Source: Claveliimonas sp034178805 (GTDB lineage: Bacteria > Bacillota > Clostridia > Lachnospirales > Lachnospiraceae). From it: a stretch of 64,000 bases of DNA. The position numbers and the translations under genes are program-made. This document shows positions 1-8,372 of the stretch, piece by piece. The stretch is taken from NCBI RefSeq assembly GCF_050314255.1, contig NZ_JBNPMZ010000003.1:62001-126000 (forward strand), written 5' to 3'. The notes under the pieces were generated by a model that saw only the letters and a program-made list of their open reading frames with translations, did not search any database and had not been told where the DNA came from. The number at the start of each line of letters is the position of its first letter. The stretch's first letter is position 1.

Positions 1-672
1 GTATTCTTCTCTATTTTCCTCAAACACCTGCACCAACAAACTCAATTGCTTTTCTTCGAACATCTCCTCTGCAATCTGGAGCGCTATTTCACAATATTGT
101 TTATTCATATCATCCGGATAATCTATGAATATCTCAGACTGACGTTCTTTATGAAATGCGTCAAAAGCCTGGAAATCTTCGAAATGTTTCTTGTACATCA
201 AAACTGCCTTTTCGTCCAGTATTCCTGTAGTTTCTGTCATATAATCTGCCATACTGCTATATTTATAGCGAACAGGATTCTTTATCATCCCCGCTTTTAC
301 CGGATTTAAATGAATATATCTCAAACACGTCCAGAAATACCTCTCATTTTCGATACATTCACTCATGAAGCGATTCTGGAACACATGTCCATTACGGTGG
401 TGTTTATAATTATAATAAGATGCGTATTCGGCCAAAACTCTAGCCATGAATAAAGATAACGTTTCGATTTCTGCCCTGATAATAAAATGAGCATGATTAG
501 ACATAATACAATATGAATATATTTCAACCTTGATTTTTCCTAAAGTCTTTAGAATAATACTCTTCAAGAATATTTTTTCACGCTGCATATTAAATATTTT
601 CTCTTTATTGATACCTTTTACTACAACGTGATAAATACCGGTTGTACTCTTCTTTCTTCTGTGTGTTGCCAC
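1..672 (-). CDS. REP-associated tyrosine transposase (RAYT, IS200-like Y1 family), 3' end cut by window edge
   Basis: The frame is open from a GTG at 672 to the window edge with no stop (224 codons seen). An AGGAGG about 7 nt upstream of the GTG fixes the start. The N-terminus (RRKKSTTGIYHVVVKG) is typical of RAYT proteins, and the HuH metal-binding motif is visible as SNHAHFI. A later stretch, RYIHLNPVKAGM followed by YKYSS, is also characteristic of the family, where a Tyr nearby acts as the DNA-cleaving nucleophile. Family members handle single-stranded hairpin (REP) DNA and are usually single-copy, domesticated genes. A perfect palindrome lies about 70 bp upstream of the start, which fits this association. 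The C-terminus is outside the window. Confidence 0.88.
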   Translation of the reverse strand, partial: MATHRRKKSTTGIYHVVVKGINKEKIFNMQREKIFLKSIILKTLGKIKVEIYSYCIMSNHAHFIIRAEIETLSLFMARVLAEYASYYNYKHHRNGHVFQNRFMSECIENERYFWTCLRYIHLNPVKAGMIKNPVRYKYSSMADYMTETTGILDEKAVLMYKKHFEDFQAFDAFHKERQSEIFIDYPDDMNKQYCEIALQIAEEMFEEKQLSLLVQVFEENREEY

Positions 673-685
673 CTTATCCCTCCTT

Positions 686-776
686 TTTATGCAATTAGGG
701 ACAGGTACAAATACAATTGGGTACACCACAAATGTTAATTCAGGACGTAGCAAAATGCATTTTGCTACGTCCCCTT
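686..776. repeat. REP-like palindromic element beside the RAYT gene
   Basis: Positions 743-772 form a perfect 30-nt palindrome (15+15, core GCAAAATG/CATTTTGC, ends GGACGTAG/CTACGTCC), followed by a T-run up to 780. Upstream (711-724) is CAATTGGGTACA. The same combination, CAATTGGGTAC plus GGGGACGTAGC palindrome, recurs in opposite orientation at 56805-56886. As a transcript the palindrome plus U-run could also terminate transcription on the plus strand, but no plus-strand gene precedes it. Confidence 0.7.
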
Positions 777-779
777 TTT

Positions 780-1073
780 TTAGCTAAGTTCAACTTTTAC
801 TGCCTCTTCCGGCTTAAACTCATTCTCCAGATCATAGATATTGTGTCCTGTAGATTCTCCCAGAACTCTTCCCTCCAGAGAATAGCAGCGGATAAATCTC
901 TTCACATCGATGCTGGACCAGTGCTCTACATCCCAGCTCATGTATCCGTCTGCATCTGATTTTTTCTCTCCCAGATACAAGTCTACCTGGCGGCCGTTTC
1001 TCATCAACTCAATGAGACCTTTGGTTCCATCCACTTCTAACTCTTCTTTTTTTACTGAATCGTACACTTTCAT
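780..1073 (-). CDS. Small conserved-looking protein of unknown function (97 aa)
   Basis: I do not recognise this gene. The ATG at 1073 (MKVYDSVKKEEL) is chosen because GGAGGG sits about 7 nt upstream; an in-frame ATG at 1088 overlaps that ribosome binding site and is unlikely. The protein is short, acidic and soluble, with no signal peptide, membrane segment or Cys motif. The N-terminal stretch reads like a small beta-rich domain (VYDSVKKEELEVDGTKGLIELMRNGRQVDLYLGE would be strands around a turn). A good promoter lies at 1117-1145, so it is probably transcribed alone. It ends directly against the T-run of the palindrome at 743-772. Confidence 0.6.
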   Translation of the reverse strand: MKVYDSVKKEELEVDGTKGLIELMRNGRQVDLYLGEKKSDADGYMSWDVEHWSSIDVKRFIRCYSLEGRVLGESTGHNIYDLENEFKPEEAVKVELS

Positions 1074-1116
1074 GCTTATTCCCTCCAATGCATTTTTGAA
1101 AATTCTGATACTAAGA

Positions 1117-1145
1117 ATTATACCTTTTTTACCTGCTAATGTAAA
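1117..1145 (-). promoter_or_regulatory. Sigma-A-type promoter for the 97-aa gene
   Basis: On the minus strand TTTACA (1145-1140) and TATAAT (1122-1117) are separated by 17 nt. The -35 region overlaps the stop codon of the upstream truncated nucleotidyltransferase gene. Confidence 0.55.
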
Positions 1146-1780
1146 GAGTCCCGCTCCGCGAGCAATAGCTTTTCACTATATTTAAGAAGCTTCGCCGTAT
1201 CCTTCATCAATGCAGATATTCTGATATGCTCAAGTGCCGGAACATTATTCTTCATGGAATCATAGGTCTTCTCATCGATACGAAATCCAAACTGGATTGC
1301 AAAGCGGATTGCGCGGAATATTGTTCTTGGATTTTTCTCGATACTTCTTTCATCGCAGCATCTGATGATTTTATTTTCCATATCCTCTTTTCCACCCATG
1401 TAATCCACGATTTCCCGACTGTCAATATCATAAGCCATAGCATTCATGGTGAAATCCCGATTACATAGATCTTCTTCCAGACTATTTCCTTTGAATTTGA
1501 CAAGATCAATTTTTTCATTATTAATGATAGCGATCACATATCCGACGATACTGCCGGATGCATCGTATTCAATGTTGTTCTCCTTCAATACCTGAACAAT
1601 TTCTTCCGGTGATGCTGAGCAGCAGAAATCATAATCATCCGGCGTGCGTTCCAATAACATATCTCTGACGCATCCTCCTACTAAGTATATTTCATATCCC
1701 CTTCTTTTCATCAGATTATGTATCGTCACGACATAGTCCGGAAGTTCACAGTTGTGTTTATATGTTCTTTTTTCCTTCAT
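1136..1780 (-). CDS. tRNA nucleotidyltransferase (CCA-adding)-like protein, C-terminal half missing
   Basis: The head of the class II nucleotidyltransferase/poly(A) polymerase family is clear: LVGGCVRDMLL followed by the DYD metal-binding acid pair, then RDFTMNAMAYD, and the neck motif NPRTIFRAIRFAIQFGF. These motifs bind NTP and tRNA acceptor ends in CCA-adding enzymes. Usual length is about 400-450 aa; this one is about 214 aa from the ATG at 1780 (AAAGG 6 nt upstream; an earlier ATG at 1819 has no ribosome binding site). Body, tail and HD domains are absent. The last dozen codons lie in a GC-rich stretch (about 1141-1168) resembling a repeat elsewhere in the window, so truncation by repeat insertion is plausible. 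It may be a decayed paralogue or a minimal enzyme; activity is uncertain. Confidence 0.75.
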   Translation of the reverse strand: MKEKRTYKHNCELPDYVVTIHNLMKRRGYEIYLVGGCVRDMLLERTPDDYDFCCSASPEEIVQVLKENNIEYDASGSIVGYVIAIINNEKIDLVKFKGNSLEEDLCNRDFTMNAMAYDIDSREIVDYMGGKEDMENKIIRCCDERSIEKNPRTIFRAIRFAIQFGFRIDEKTYDSMKNNVPALEHIRISALMKDTAKLLKYSEKLLLAERDSLH

Positions 1781-1836
1781 TCTTAACCTCTTTTTCTTCT
1801 TCAATCCTTTATCAACCATTTGCAGGACTCAGCCTT

Positions 1837-1892
1837 TCAAGACTTGCTCGCGAGTCTTGAGAGGGATTCGGGCCTTTACTAATCCGAATCCC
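1837..1892. repeat. Two intergenic hairpins between ABC exporter and nucleotidyltransferase genes
   Basis: TCAAGACT...AGTCTTGA (1837-1860, 8-bp arms) and GGGATTCGG...CCGAATCCC (1863-1892, 9-bp arms) stand side by side. Neither is followed by a clear T-run on the minus strand, so simple terminator function is doubtful. They resemble the intergenic palindromes common in this genome. Confidence 0.5.
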
Positions 1893-1915
1893 TGCACATC
1901 TTCGCACAGCGCATA

Positions 1916-3775
1916 CTATGCCTGCTCCAGCACACCGGCATAAAGATTGTAATATATACCTCTTTTATCAATAAGCTCCTCATGTGTACCGGTCTCTACC
2001 ACACGCCCCTGATCAAGAACTACGATTTTATCCGCATTTTTAATTGTAGAAAGTCTGTGTGCAATCACGAAAACGGTTCTGCCCTTCATCAATGTATCCA
2101 GCCCGCAGTCGATAAGCATCTCCGTTCTTGTATCGATAGAGCTTGTCGCCTCATCCAGTATCAGCACCGGGAATTGTCCGACAGAAGCTCTGGCAATGGC
2201 AAGAAGCTGTCGCTCTCCCTGGCTCAGAGCTGCACCGGCATGTGTCAGAACCGTATCATATCCATCAGGGAGATTGCCAATAAAATAATCGGCATTGGCC
2301 AGCTGTGCAGCCTTTCTGACATCCTCATCTGAGGCATCCAGACGTCCATATCTGATATTTTCTGCAACAGTGTCGGTAAATAAATGTGTTTCCTGAGGAA
2401 CCATACCTGCAGCACGCCTCAAATCCGACTTCTTAATATCCCGGATATTGATGTCATCAAAATATATTTCTCCCGAACGGATTTCATAAAGCCTGTTCAG
2501 CAGGTTAATGATTGTCGTTTTTCCCGCTCCTGTAGTGCCCACAATAGCAATCTTCTGTCCCGGTTGGGCATGCAGATTAAAATCCCGAAGCACGGTCTGA
2601 TTTTCCGTATAACCGAATACAACATGTTCAAAGGAAATCTTTCCCTCACAGGGTATGCAGGTTCCATCTTCCAGTTTCCATGCATATTTTCCTGTGTACG
2701 TTTCACACTCCTGTACGTGTTCGCCATCCATTGTGCAGTTGACAAGTGACACCTTTCCTTCATCGATTTCCGGTTCCTGATTCAGAAAATCAAATACTCT
2801 CTCTGCTCCTGCCAGTGCTGAAAACAGATTATTTACCTGCTTGGAAATTCTGGTTACCGGTGAGATCAGGTTCCGGTAATACACAAGAAAGGCTCCGACC
2901 GTGCCCACATCCGCCGCGCCATACAGGGACAAGGCACAACCGCAGGCTGCCACGATCGTATATCCGATATTCGTAAGTCCCTTTGTGAGACTGAACATGC
3001 TGTCAGCAAAAAAATCCGACTTACCGGCTGTCTGAAAAAGCTCTTTATTGATATCACCGAATTTCTTCTTTACTTTTTCTTCCCGTGTAAATGCCTTTAT
3101 CTCCATTTTACCATTGATCATTTCCTCCCCGTAAGCATTCAGCTCACCAAGAGAACGCTGCTGACCGATAAAATACACTGCTTTGTTACCAACCAGAAAC
3201 TTTAAAGTCAGGGCAAGAAGTGACACACATAGAACAACTACTATTGCCAACGGAATATTTACGAAGAAAATGGTCAGCAAAATGGATAGGCACGTAACCA
3301 CTCCTTCAATAATTCTTGGAAAGCTCTGTCTTAACATATTGCTTAATGCATCCACGTCATTAGAATAATAGCTCATAATCCTTCCATTATTGTTCGTACT
3401 GAAATACGAAACAGGAAGCTTTTCCATTGCCTCAAACATTTCGCTTCTGACCTGACACATAATATTATTACTGATTCCGGCCATAATACCATTCTGTATA
3501 AATAACGTTGTTACCGAGCAAAGATAAAGCACCGCCATGATAGACAGTATCCGCAAGAATCCGGACATATCCGGATTTTTCTGCCCAATCAGAGGCACAA
3601 TATAATCATTGATAGCCGGTTTTAGATAATAGGTTGCACGTACACCGCTTATGGAACTGATAATTACACATATAAAAACAATGAACAGGCGCACCCTGTA
3701 GGAAGCCATGTATTTGAACAACCTGAAAAAGACCTGTTTAGCATTATTCGGTTTGTTTCTTTTCTTACCGCCCAT
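1916..3775 (-). CDS. ABC exporter half-transporter, catalytic (consensus) subunit
   Basis: Type I ABC exporter subunit (619 aa): N-terminal six-helix membrane domain, then an ATPase domain with Walker A GTTGAGKTT, signature LSQGERQ, Walker B LILDEATSSID and H-loop IAHRLSTI. The catalytic Glu and His are intact, but the signature departs from LSGGQ. The ATG at 3775 follows the TAA of the preceding gene by one nucleotide and has GGAGG 10 nt upstream; a longer frame from 3844 would overlap the neighbour. With the preceding subunit it forms an asymmetric heterodimer of the BmrCD/TM287-288 kind, in which this subunit supplies the Walker side of the active ATP site. The operon context points to export of the NRPS product, or self-protection. 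Confidence 0.9.
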   Translation of the reverse strand: MGGKKRNKPNNAKQVFFRLFKYMASYRVRLFIVFICVIISSISGVRATYYLKPAINDYIVPLIGQKNPDMSGFLRILSIMAVLYLCSVTTLFIQNGIMAGISNNIMCQVRSEMFEAMEKLPVSYFSTNNNGRIMSYYSNDVDALSNMLRQSFPRIIEGVVTCLSILLTIFFVNIPLAIVVVLCVSLLALTLKFLVGNKAVYFIGQQRSLGELNAYGEEMINGKMEIKAFTREEKVKKKFGDINKELFQTAGKSDFFADSMFSLTKGLTNIGYTIVAACGCALSLYGAADVGTVGAFLVYYRNLISPVTRISKQVNNLFSALAGAERVFDFLNQEPEIDEGKVSLVNCTMDGEHVQECETYTGKYAWKLEDGTCIPCEGKISFEHVVFGYTENQTVLRDFNLHAQPGQKIAIVGTTGAGKTTIINLLNRLYEIRSGEIYFDDINIRDIKKSDLRRAAGMVPQETHLFTDTVAENIRYGRLDASDEDVRKAAQLANADYFIGNLPDGYDTVLTHAGAALSQGERQLLAIARASVGQFPVLILDEATSSIDTRTEMLIDCGLDTLMKGRTVFVIAHRLSTIKNADKIVVLDQGRVVETGTHEELIDKRGIYYNLYAGVLEQA

Positions 3776-3776
3776 A

Positions 3777-5501
3777 TTACACTGACCTCCGCTGACTTTC
3801 ATAAATCTCACCATATATCCTGCTCTTGGCCAACAGTTCCTCATGACTTCCGACAGCGTCTATTTCTCCGTCATTGAGCACCACAATTTTATCGGCATTC
3901 TGTATAGAAGACAAACGCTGCGAAATCATAACAATCGTTGTATCCTTATACTCTTTTAACAGAGAATTGATGATTCTTCCTTCTGTAGCATTGTCCACAG
4001 CACTCAGGCTATCATCAAAGATGAGGATTTTCGGCCTTTTCAACAATGCACGGGCAATACAGAGTCTCTGCCTTTGCCCGCCGGAAACGGTCAATCCTCC
4101 CTGTCCAATCTGCGTGTCATATCCGTCCGGAAACGACATGATAAAATCATTGGCATCAGCTGCGCAGCAGGCCTTTACAATTTCCTGAGGGGATGCGTCT
4201 TCATTTCCCCACAGAAGATTCTCTTTTATCGTCCCGGAAAAAAGAACACAATGCTGGGGAACCAGTCCGATTGTCTGCCGCAGCGTTCCAAAACTGTAAT
4301 CCCGTATATTCCTGCCGCCAACCTCAATCGTTCCACTCATACACTCATAAAATCTGGGAATGAGATTAATCAAAGAAGTTTTTCCCGAGCCGGAAGAACC
4401 GGTAATCCCTACAAATTCTCCTGATTTGATGTGAATACTAATATTCTTCAAAACCCGTTTTGTCTCATCATTATAGTAACTGAATTTTACATTTTCAAAA
4501 ATGACCGAGCCATCTTCCGGTAAAATGTCAGCATTTTCCATATCTTCAAAGGCGGGTTCTGTATTGATAATCTCGAAAACTCTATCCAGAGAAATCTGTG
4601 CACTCAGCACCGGAACCATAATCAGTGCAACAATATAAATCTGCAAAAGAATCTGATTCGTGTAACTGATCACACAGAAAAGGTCTCCCGCCTGCATGTT
4701 GCCGGCAATAATTGAGCGGCCCCCCACATACATGATCAGGAGGATGCAGATATTCATTACCATGTGAAGAAGCGGGTCATTTAATACCGTAATGCTTTCT
4801 GCCGCAAATGATTCTTCCTTAAGCTCGTTAGCTTTTCTTATAAACTTTTCATTTTCATACTGCTCTCTGGAAAAGGCCTTGACCGTTCTCTCTGCCGTCA
4901 CAGCCTCCTCCAATATGTTACTCAATTCATCATACCGCACAAACATCTGGCGATAATGCTTTAAGGCTACCCGAACAATAAAGAAGAGGATAACTACAAA
5001 CAACACGGCAGCAACAATAAATATCCATGACACATTTGCATAGACACGGACCGTCATAAAAATGGTACATGCGATCATAATCGGACATCGAATCATGGAA
5101 TGATACATTCCCAGAGCTTTTTTTATAAAATTCATGTCTGTGGACATTCTGGTAAGAATCGTCGCAGGCCCATATTTGTCAGTATCAGAAAAGGGAAGCT
5201 CCTGAACCTTCTCAAACAGGGCGTTTCGAAGATTTCTGGTAATCCCCGATGACCAGGTCGCAATCAGATAGCTTTCCAGCATCCCCACAAATACAAGTAT
5301 GACAGAAGCACCGATCATGAGCACACCTTTACTTATGATAATACTCATGTCCTTCCTGTTGATTCCCAGATCCAGCATATCACTCATAAGATATGGAATC
5401 AGAATTTCCAGTGCCACATCTACCAGAATGGCAAATGGCAGAAGTGCCAGAGCATATTTATATTTACCTGAATAATTCCATAATAATTTAATTCTTTTCA
5501 T
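3777..5501 (-). CDS. ABC exporter half-transporter, degenerate-site subunit
   Basis: Type I ABC exporter (574 aa) with six predicted membrane helices and a C-terminal ATPase domain. Walker A is GSSGSGKTS and the signature VSGGQRQRL is canonical, but Walker B ends in DD (LIFDDSLSAVD) rather than DE, and the H-loop has Gln for His (ISQRLSSI). Loss of the catalytic Glu and switch His marks the degenerate site of heterodimeric exporters. Its intact signature should pair with the partner's intact Walker motifs. The ATG overlaps the stop of the NRPS gene by one base (TAATG), implying translational coupling. Substrate is unknown; drugs or peptides are the usual cargo in this family. Confidence 0.9.
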   Translation of the reverse strand: MKRIKLLWNYSGKYKYALALLPFAILVDVALEILIPYLMSDMLDLGINRKDMSIIISKGVLMIGASVILVFVGMLESYLIATWSSGITRNLRNALFEKVQELPFSDTDKYGPATILTRMSTDMNFIKKALGMYHSMIRCPIMIACTIFMTVRVYANVSWIFIVAAVLFVVILFFIVRVALKHYRQMFVRYDELSNILEEAVTAERTVKAFSREQYENEKFIRKANELKEESFAAESITVLNDPLLHMVMNICILLIMYVGGRSIIAGNMQAGDLFCVISYTNQILLQIYIVALIMVPVLSAQISLDRVFEIINTEPAFEDMENADILPEDGSVIFENVKFSYYNDETKRVLKNISIHIKSGEFVGITGSSGSGKTSLINLIPRFYECMSGTIEVGGRNIRDYSFGTLRQTIGLVPQHCVLFSGTIKENLLWGNEDASPQEIVKACCAADANDFIMSFPDGYDTQIGQGGLTVSGGQRQRLCIARALLKRPKILIFDDSLSAVDNATEGRIINSLLKEYKDTTIVMISQRLSSIQNADKIVVLNDGEIDAVGSHEELLAKSRIYGEIYESQRRSV

Positions 5502-8362
5502 TATACATACTTCCTGAATTCATCAAGATACAGATTGATAAAATGTTCCACGTTTTCTTTCTTATAAAGAGACGCATGATATTTGAACAGTATCACAGGC
5601 TTCTCATCCCTGTCTCCTTCCAGCATGATGACGTAAAATACATTCGTATTTGCTTTATTATTGTTGATCAGAGACTCTGATCTGACACCATCCGGTATCC
5701 ACTGATGTTCTGCCTTCTCGTCACATGGAATATAATTTACGGTAATTGTGTCATCCAAAACAGGACGGGTATCAAAATCTCCCGGTGACAGATCGCTGTA
5801 TTCCATATTTTCCTGATTAATGCGGCGTACTTCCTGAATGATGGACTCCATACTTTCAAATTCGGACAGATCCATTGCCACCGGCAGGGCAGTGATCAAA
5901 AGTCCTGTCATATCCTGTTTCAGCCTCGTATTTCTGCCGCCGTACAGCCAGTTTACCACTTCCCTGCTGCTTCCATTGTAGCGTCCCATGGTTCTGAGGG
6001 TCAGCGCGATAAGAAACTCTAATGGCGTAGCATCAATTCCGGACAGCTTCGCCTTAAATTCCTCTGCTGAAACATCCAGCGTAACTGCAATTGTCTCTAT
6101 CTCACAGGAGTCTTCATCATAATCAAATTCAGGATGACGATCAAAGGTTTCATCCGGTTTCACTATATTTTTTATATTACTTCTGATATCGGATAAATAT
6201 TGTAAATAGGAGCAATAATAATCCGGAGCCAGCTCTTCGCCCTTCAGAACAGAAAAAATATCTCTTACCGTGATATCCATAGAGCTTTTATCCGAAATAA
6301 TATGCTGCATGTCCAAAAACAGATAAATCGTTTCCGGCGTACAGTAAATCCTGCTTCGATACAAAGGACCGTCTAACAGATGAAATGGCTGTACCATTTT
6401 CTGTTTTTCTTCCTCAAATTCTTCTTCCGAAAAATATATAATCTCAGGTACCGTTACCACTTCAGGCGCTATCCTCTGAACAACACTTCCGTCTTCCTGT
6501 CTGCTCAGGACCAGACTGTAGGAAGGATGATATCTGAGGACCTGATACACGGCTTCTGCCAGCTTCTCCGGATCCACTGTACCGGATGGGATGCTAATCA
6601 GCTGTGGTGTATTGGCCAGAACAATCCCCGGAAAGGATTCCCAGTATCCAAAATAATGCTTCTGATATTCACTCAGCTCGTAGGTTTTCTGTCTGTAAGC
6701 GGCATCATTTTTCCAATCGATATACTTACCTTTATTCAATTTCAATGCAATCTTCTTCGGTGTCCTGCTGTTTACGATATCCTTTACAAGAAGTCCGTCA
6801 TCATCCAGCATTGCAATCAGCTCCATGACCGACAAAGAATCTCCTCCGATATCGAAGAAATCATCGTTGCGTCCAATTTTCGGAAGATTCAGTATTTTCT
6901 CCATCGCAGCACAGATCTTTTTTTCCTTCTCATCTGCCGGTGCCTCATAGTCGCGCTGATACGTCTTCTGTTGCGGCGCTTCCAGCCTCTTTCTGTCATA
7001 TTTTCCACTGACAGTCAACGGGAATTCATCCATTTCCACAAAATAGGCAGGAATCATGAAAGGCGGCAGCTTCTCTCTTATGTTCGTCTCAATGACTTCC
7101 CGTGTCACATCTTTCCGGTCCGTAATATAGTATGCACAAAGATATGGCTTACCGGATGCATCCCGGAATCCTTTTACAATACTTGCTTTTACACCAGGAA
7201 CGTTGCAGATTGCAGCTTCTACTTCAAAAGGCTCCACTCTCTGCCCGTTGATTTTAATCATCCAGTCTTTGCGGTTGACATACACAACATTTCCATTCTC
7301 ATCCTTATATCCCATATCGTTGGTTCGAAGCCTGGTCATTCCGTTTTCAAGCTTCTCAAAGGCTTTTGCCGTTTCTTCGGGCTTATGATAATATCCCTCT
7401 GCCATATAACCGGTCACACAGATTTCCCCTTCTGTAAGATTCGGAACCTCATGTCCTTCTTCATCCAGAATTTCCACTGTAAATCCTCCAAATGCTTTTC
7501 CTACCGGTGTATTGTCGTATTTCTTATCAATAATGAAATATGTCAGAGCGGTAAATGCTTCTGTCATACCATAAATATTGTAAATCTCGTGCTCGTCCGA
7601 ATGTATTCCTACAACTCTCTGCCCGAAAGTAAGCACTCTCTTCAACCCTCTGGTGTGTCCGAAAAAGCGGAGCATACCGGGATTGATGCCACTGCATACG
7701 ATGTTATGCTTATTAAAGTAGTCCGTCATAAGATTCACATCCTTGCGAACCTCTTCACTCAGTAAATGAACCGTTCCTCCAAGATAGAGCGGCCCCAGGC
7801 AGTCATGAGAAAAAGCCGCAAAAGACATGGATACTGCCGCAGCTGCAATGATTTCGTCAAGTCCCTCAAACAGCATAGCAGAACGCTTAATATTTTCATC
7901 CACACACTTCATGCTGTAATATACCCCTTTGGGATGTCCTGTAGAACCGGAAGTATAATTCATACAGACAATCTGATCCCAGGGAATATCGTTTTCCATA
8001 TAAGGTTCGAATTCTTCAATATCCTCAAAAAAGGATTCTGTGATTACCAGCGGTGAGCCACAGTCATTCATAATATACTGTATCCGATCCTCCGGGTATT
8101 CTAAAACTGCAGGCACCAGAGCCAGCCCGGCCCGGATGACTCCATAATAAGCGGCGACGTATTCCGCACATCTTCCCATGCGGATAACAATAAAGCTTCC
8201 TGCAGGGAAATCTAAACTTCTCAGCTTGGACGCAACACGGCCAACCAGTATATCAAAGTCTTTGTAGCTTATGCTTCTTTTCCCGTTCTGATCCACAATA
8301 GCGATCGTATTCGGGATTCTGTCTGCGGTTTTCGTAAGTACTTCAAGAAAATTCTCCATCAT
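5501..8362 (-). CDS. NRPS-like protein: adenylation - carrier - C-terminal condensation domain
   Basis: The 953-aa protein has an adenylation domain (about 1-460) with YTSGSTGHPKG (136-146), NIYGMTEA (262-269), TNDMGY (347-352), GQRVEPFEVEAAI (373-385) and SGKYDRK with the catalytic Lys at 454. A carrier domain follows with phosphopantetheine Ser509 (DIGGDSLS). A condensation-type domain (about 560-953) carries QHIISDK (686-692) in place of HHxxxDG, keeping the second, catalytic-type His687. In the A4 motif (SMSFAAFSHD) Ala182 stands where the Asp that holds the alpha-amino group normally is, suggesting a substrate other than an ordinary alpha-amino acid. No thioesterase, reductase or second module is seen. 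Start 8362 follows AGGAG by 7 nt. Product unknown; the terminal C domain may release the acyl group onto a free amine. Confidence 0.88.
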   Translation of the reverse strand: MMENFLEVLTKTADRIPNTIAIVDQNGKRSISYKDFDILVGRVASKLRSLDFPAGSFIVIRMGRCAEYVAAYYGVIRAGLALVPAVLEYPEDRIQYIMNDCGSPLVITESFFEDIEEFEPYMENDIPWDQIVCMNYTSGSTGHPKGVYYSMKCVDENIKRSAMLFEGLDEIIAAAAVSMSFAAFSHDCLGPLYLGGTVHLLSEEVRKDVNLMTDYFNKHNIVCSGINPGMLRFFGHTRGLKRVLTFGQRVVGIHSDEHEIYNIYGMTEAFTALTYFIIDKKYDNTPVGKAFGGFTVEILDEEGHEVPNLTEGEICVTGYMAEGYYHKPEETAKAFEKLENGMTRLRTNDMGYKDENGNVVYVNRKDWMIKINGQRVEPFEVEAAICNVPGVKASIVKGFRDASGKPYLCAYYITDRKDVTREVIETNIREKLPPFMIPAYFVEMDEFPLTVSGKYDRKRLEAPQQKTYQRDYEAPADEKEKKICAAMEKILNLPKIGRNDDFFDIGGDSLSVMELIAMLDDDGLLVKDIVNSRTPKKIALKLNKGKYIDWKNDAAYRQKTYELSEYQKHYFGYWESFPGIVLANTPQLISIPSGTVDPEKLAEAVYQVLRYHPSYSLVLSRQEDGSVVQRIAPEVVTVPEIIYFSEEEFEEEKQKMVQPFHLLDGPLYRSRIYCTPETIYLFLDMQHIISDKSSMDITVRDIFSVLKGEELAPDYYCSYLQYLSDIRSNIKNIVKPDETFDRHPEFDYDEDSCEIETIAVTLDVSAEEFKAKLSGIDATPLEFLIALTLRTMGRYNGSSREVVNWLYGGRNTRLKQDMTGLLITALPVAMDLSEFESMESIIQEVRRINQENMEYSDLSPGDFDTRPVLDDTITVNYIPCDEKAEHQWIPDGVRSESLINNNKANTNVFYVIMLEGDRDEKPVILFKYHASLYKKENVEHFINLYLDEFRKYV

Positions 8363-8372
8363 TTCCCGTCTC

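Noticed and set aside
6380..7765. 461-codon plus-strand open frame
   Set aside because: It lies wholly antisense inside the NRPS gene, whose domains and motifs are intact on the minus strand; its translation is Cys/His/Phe/Leu-rich with no domain and it has no convincing ribosome binding site.
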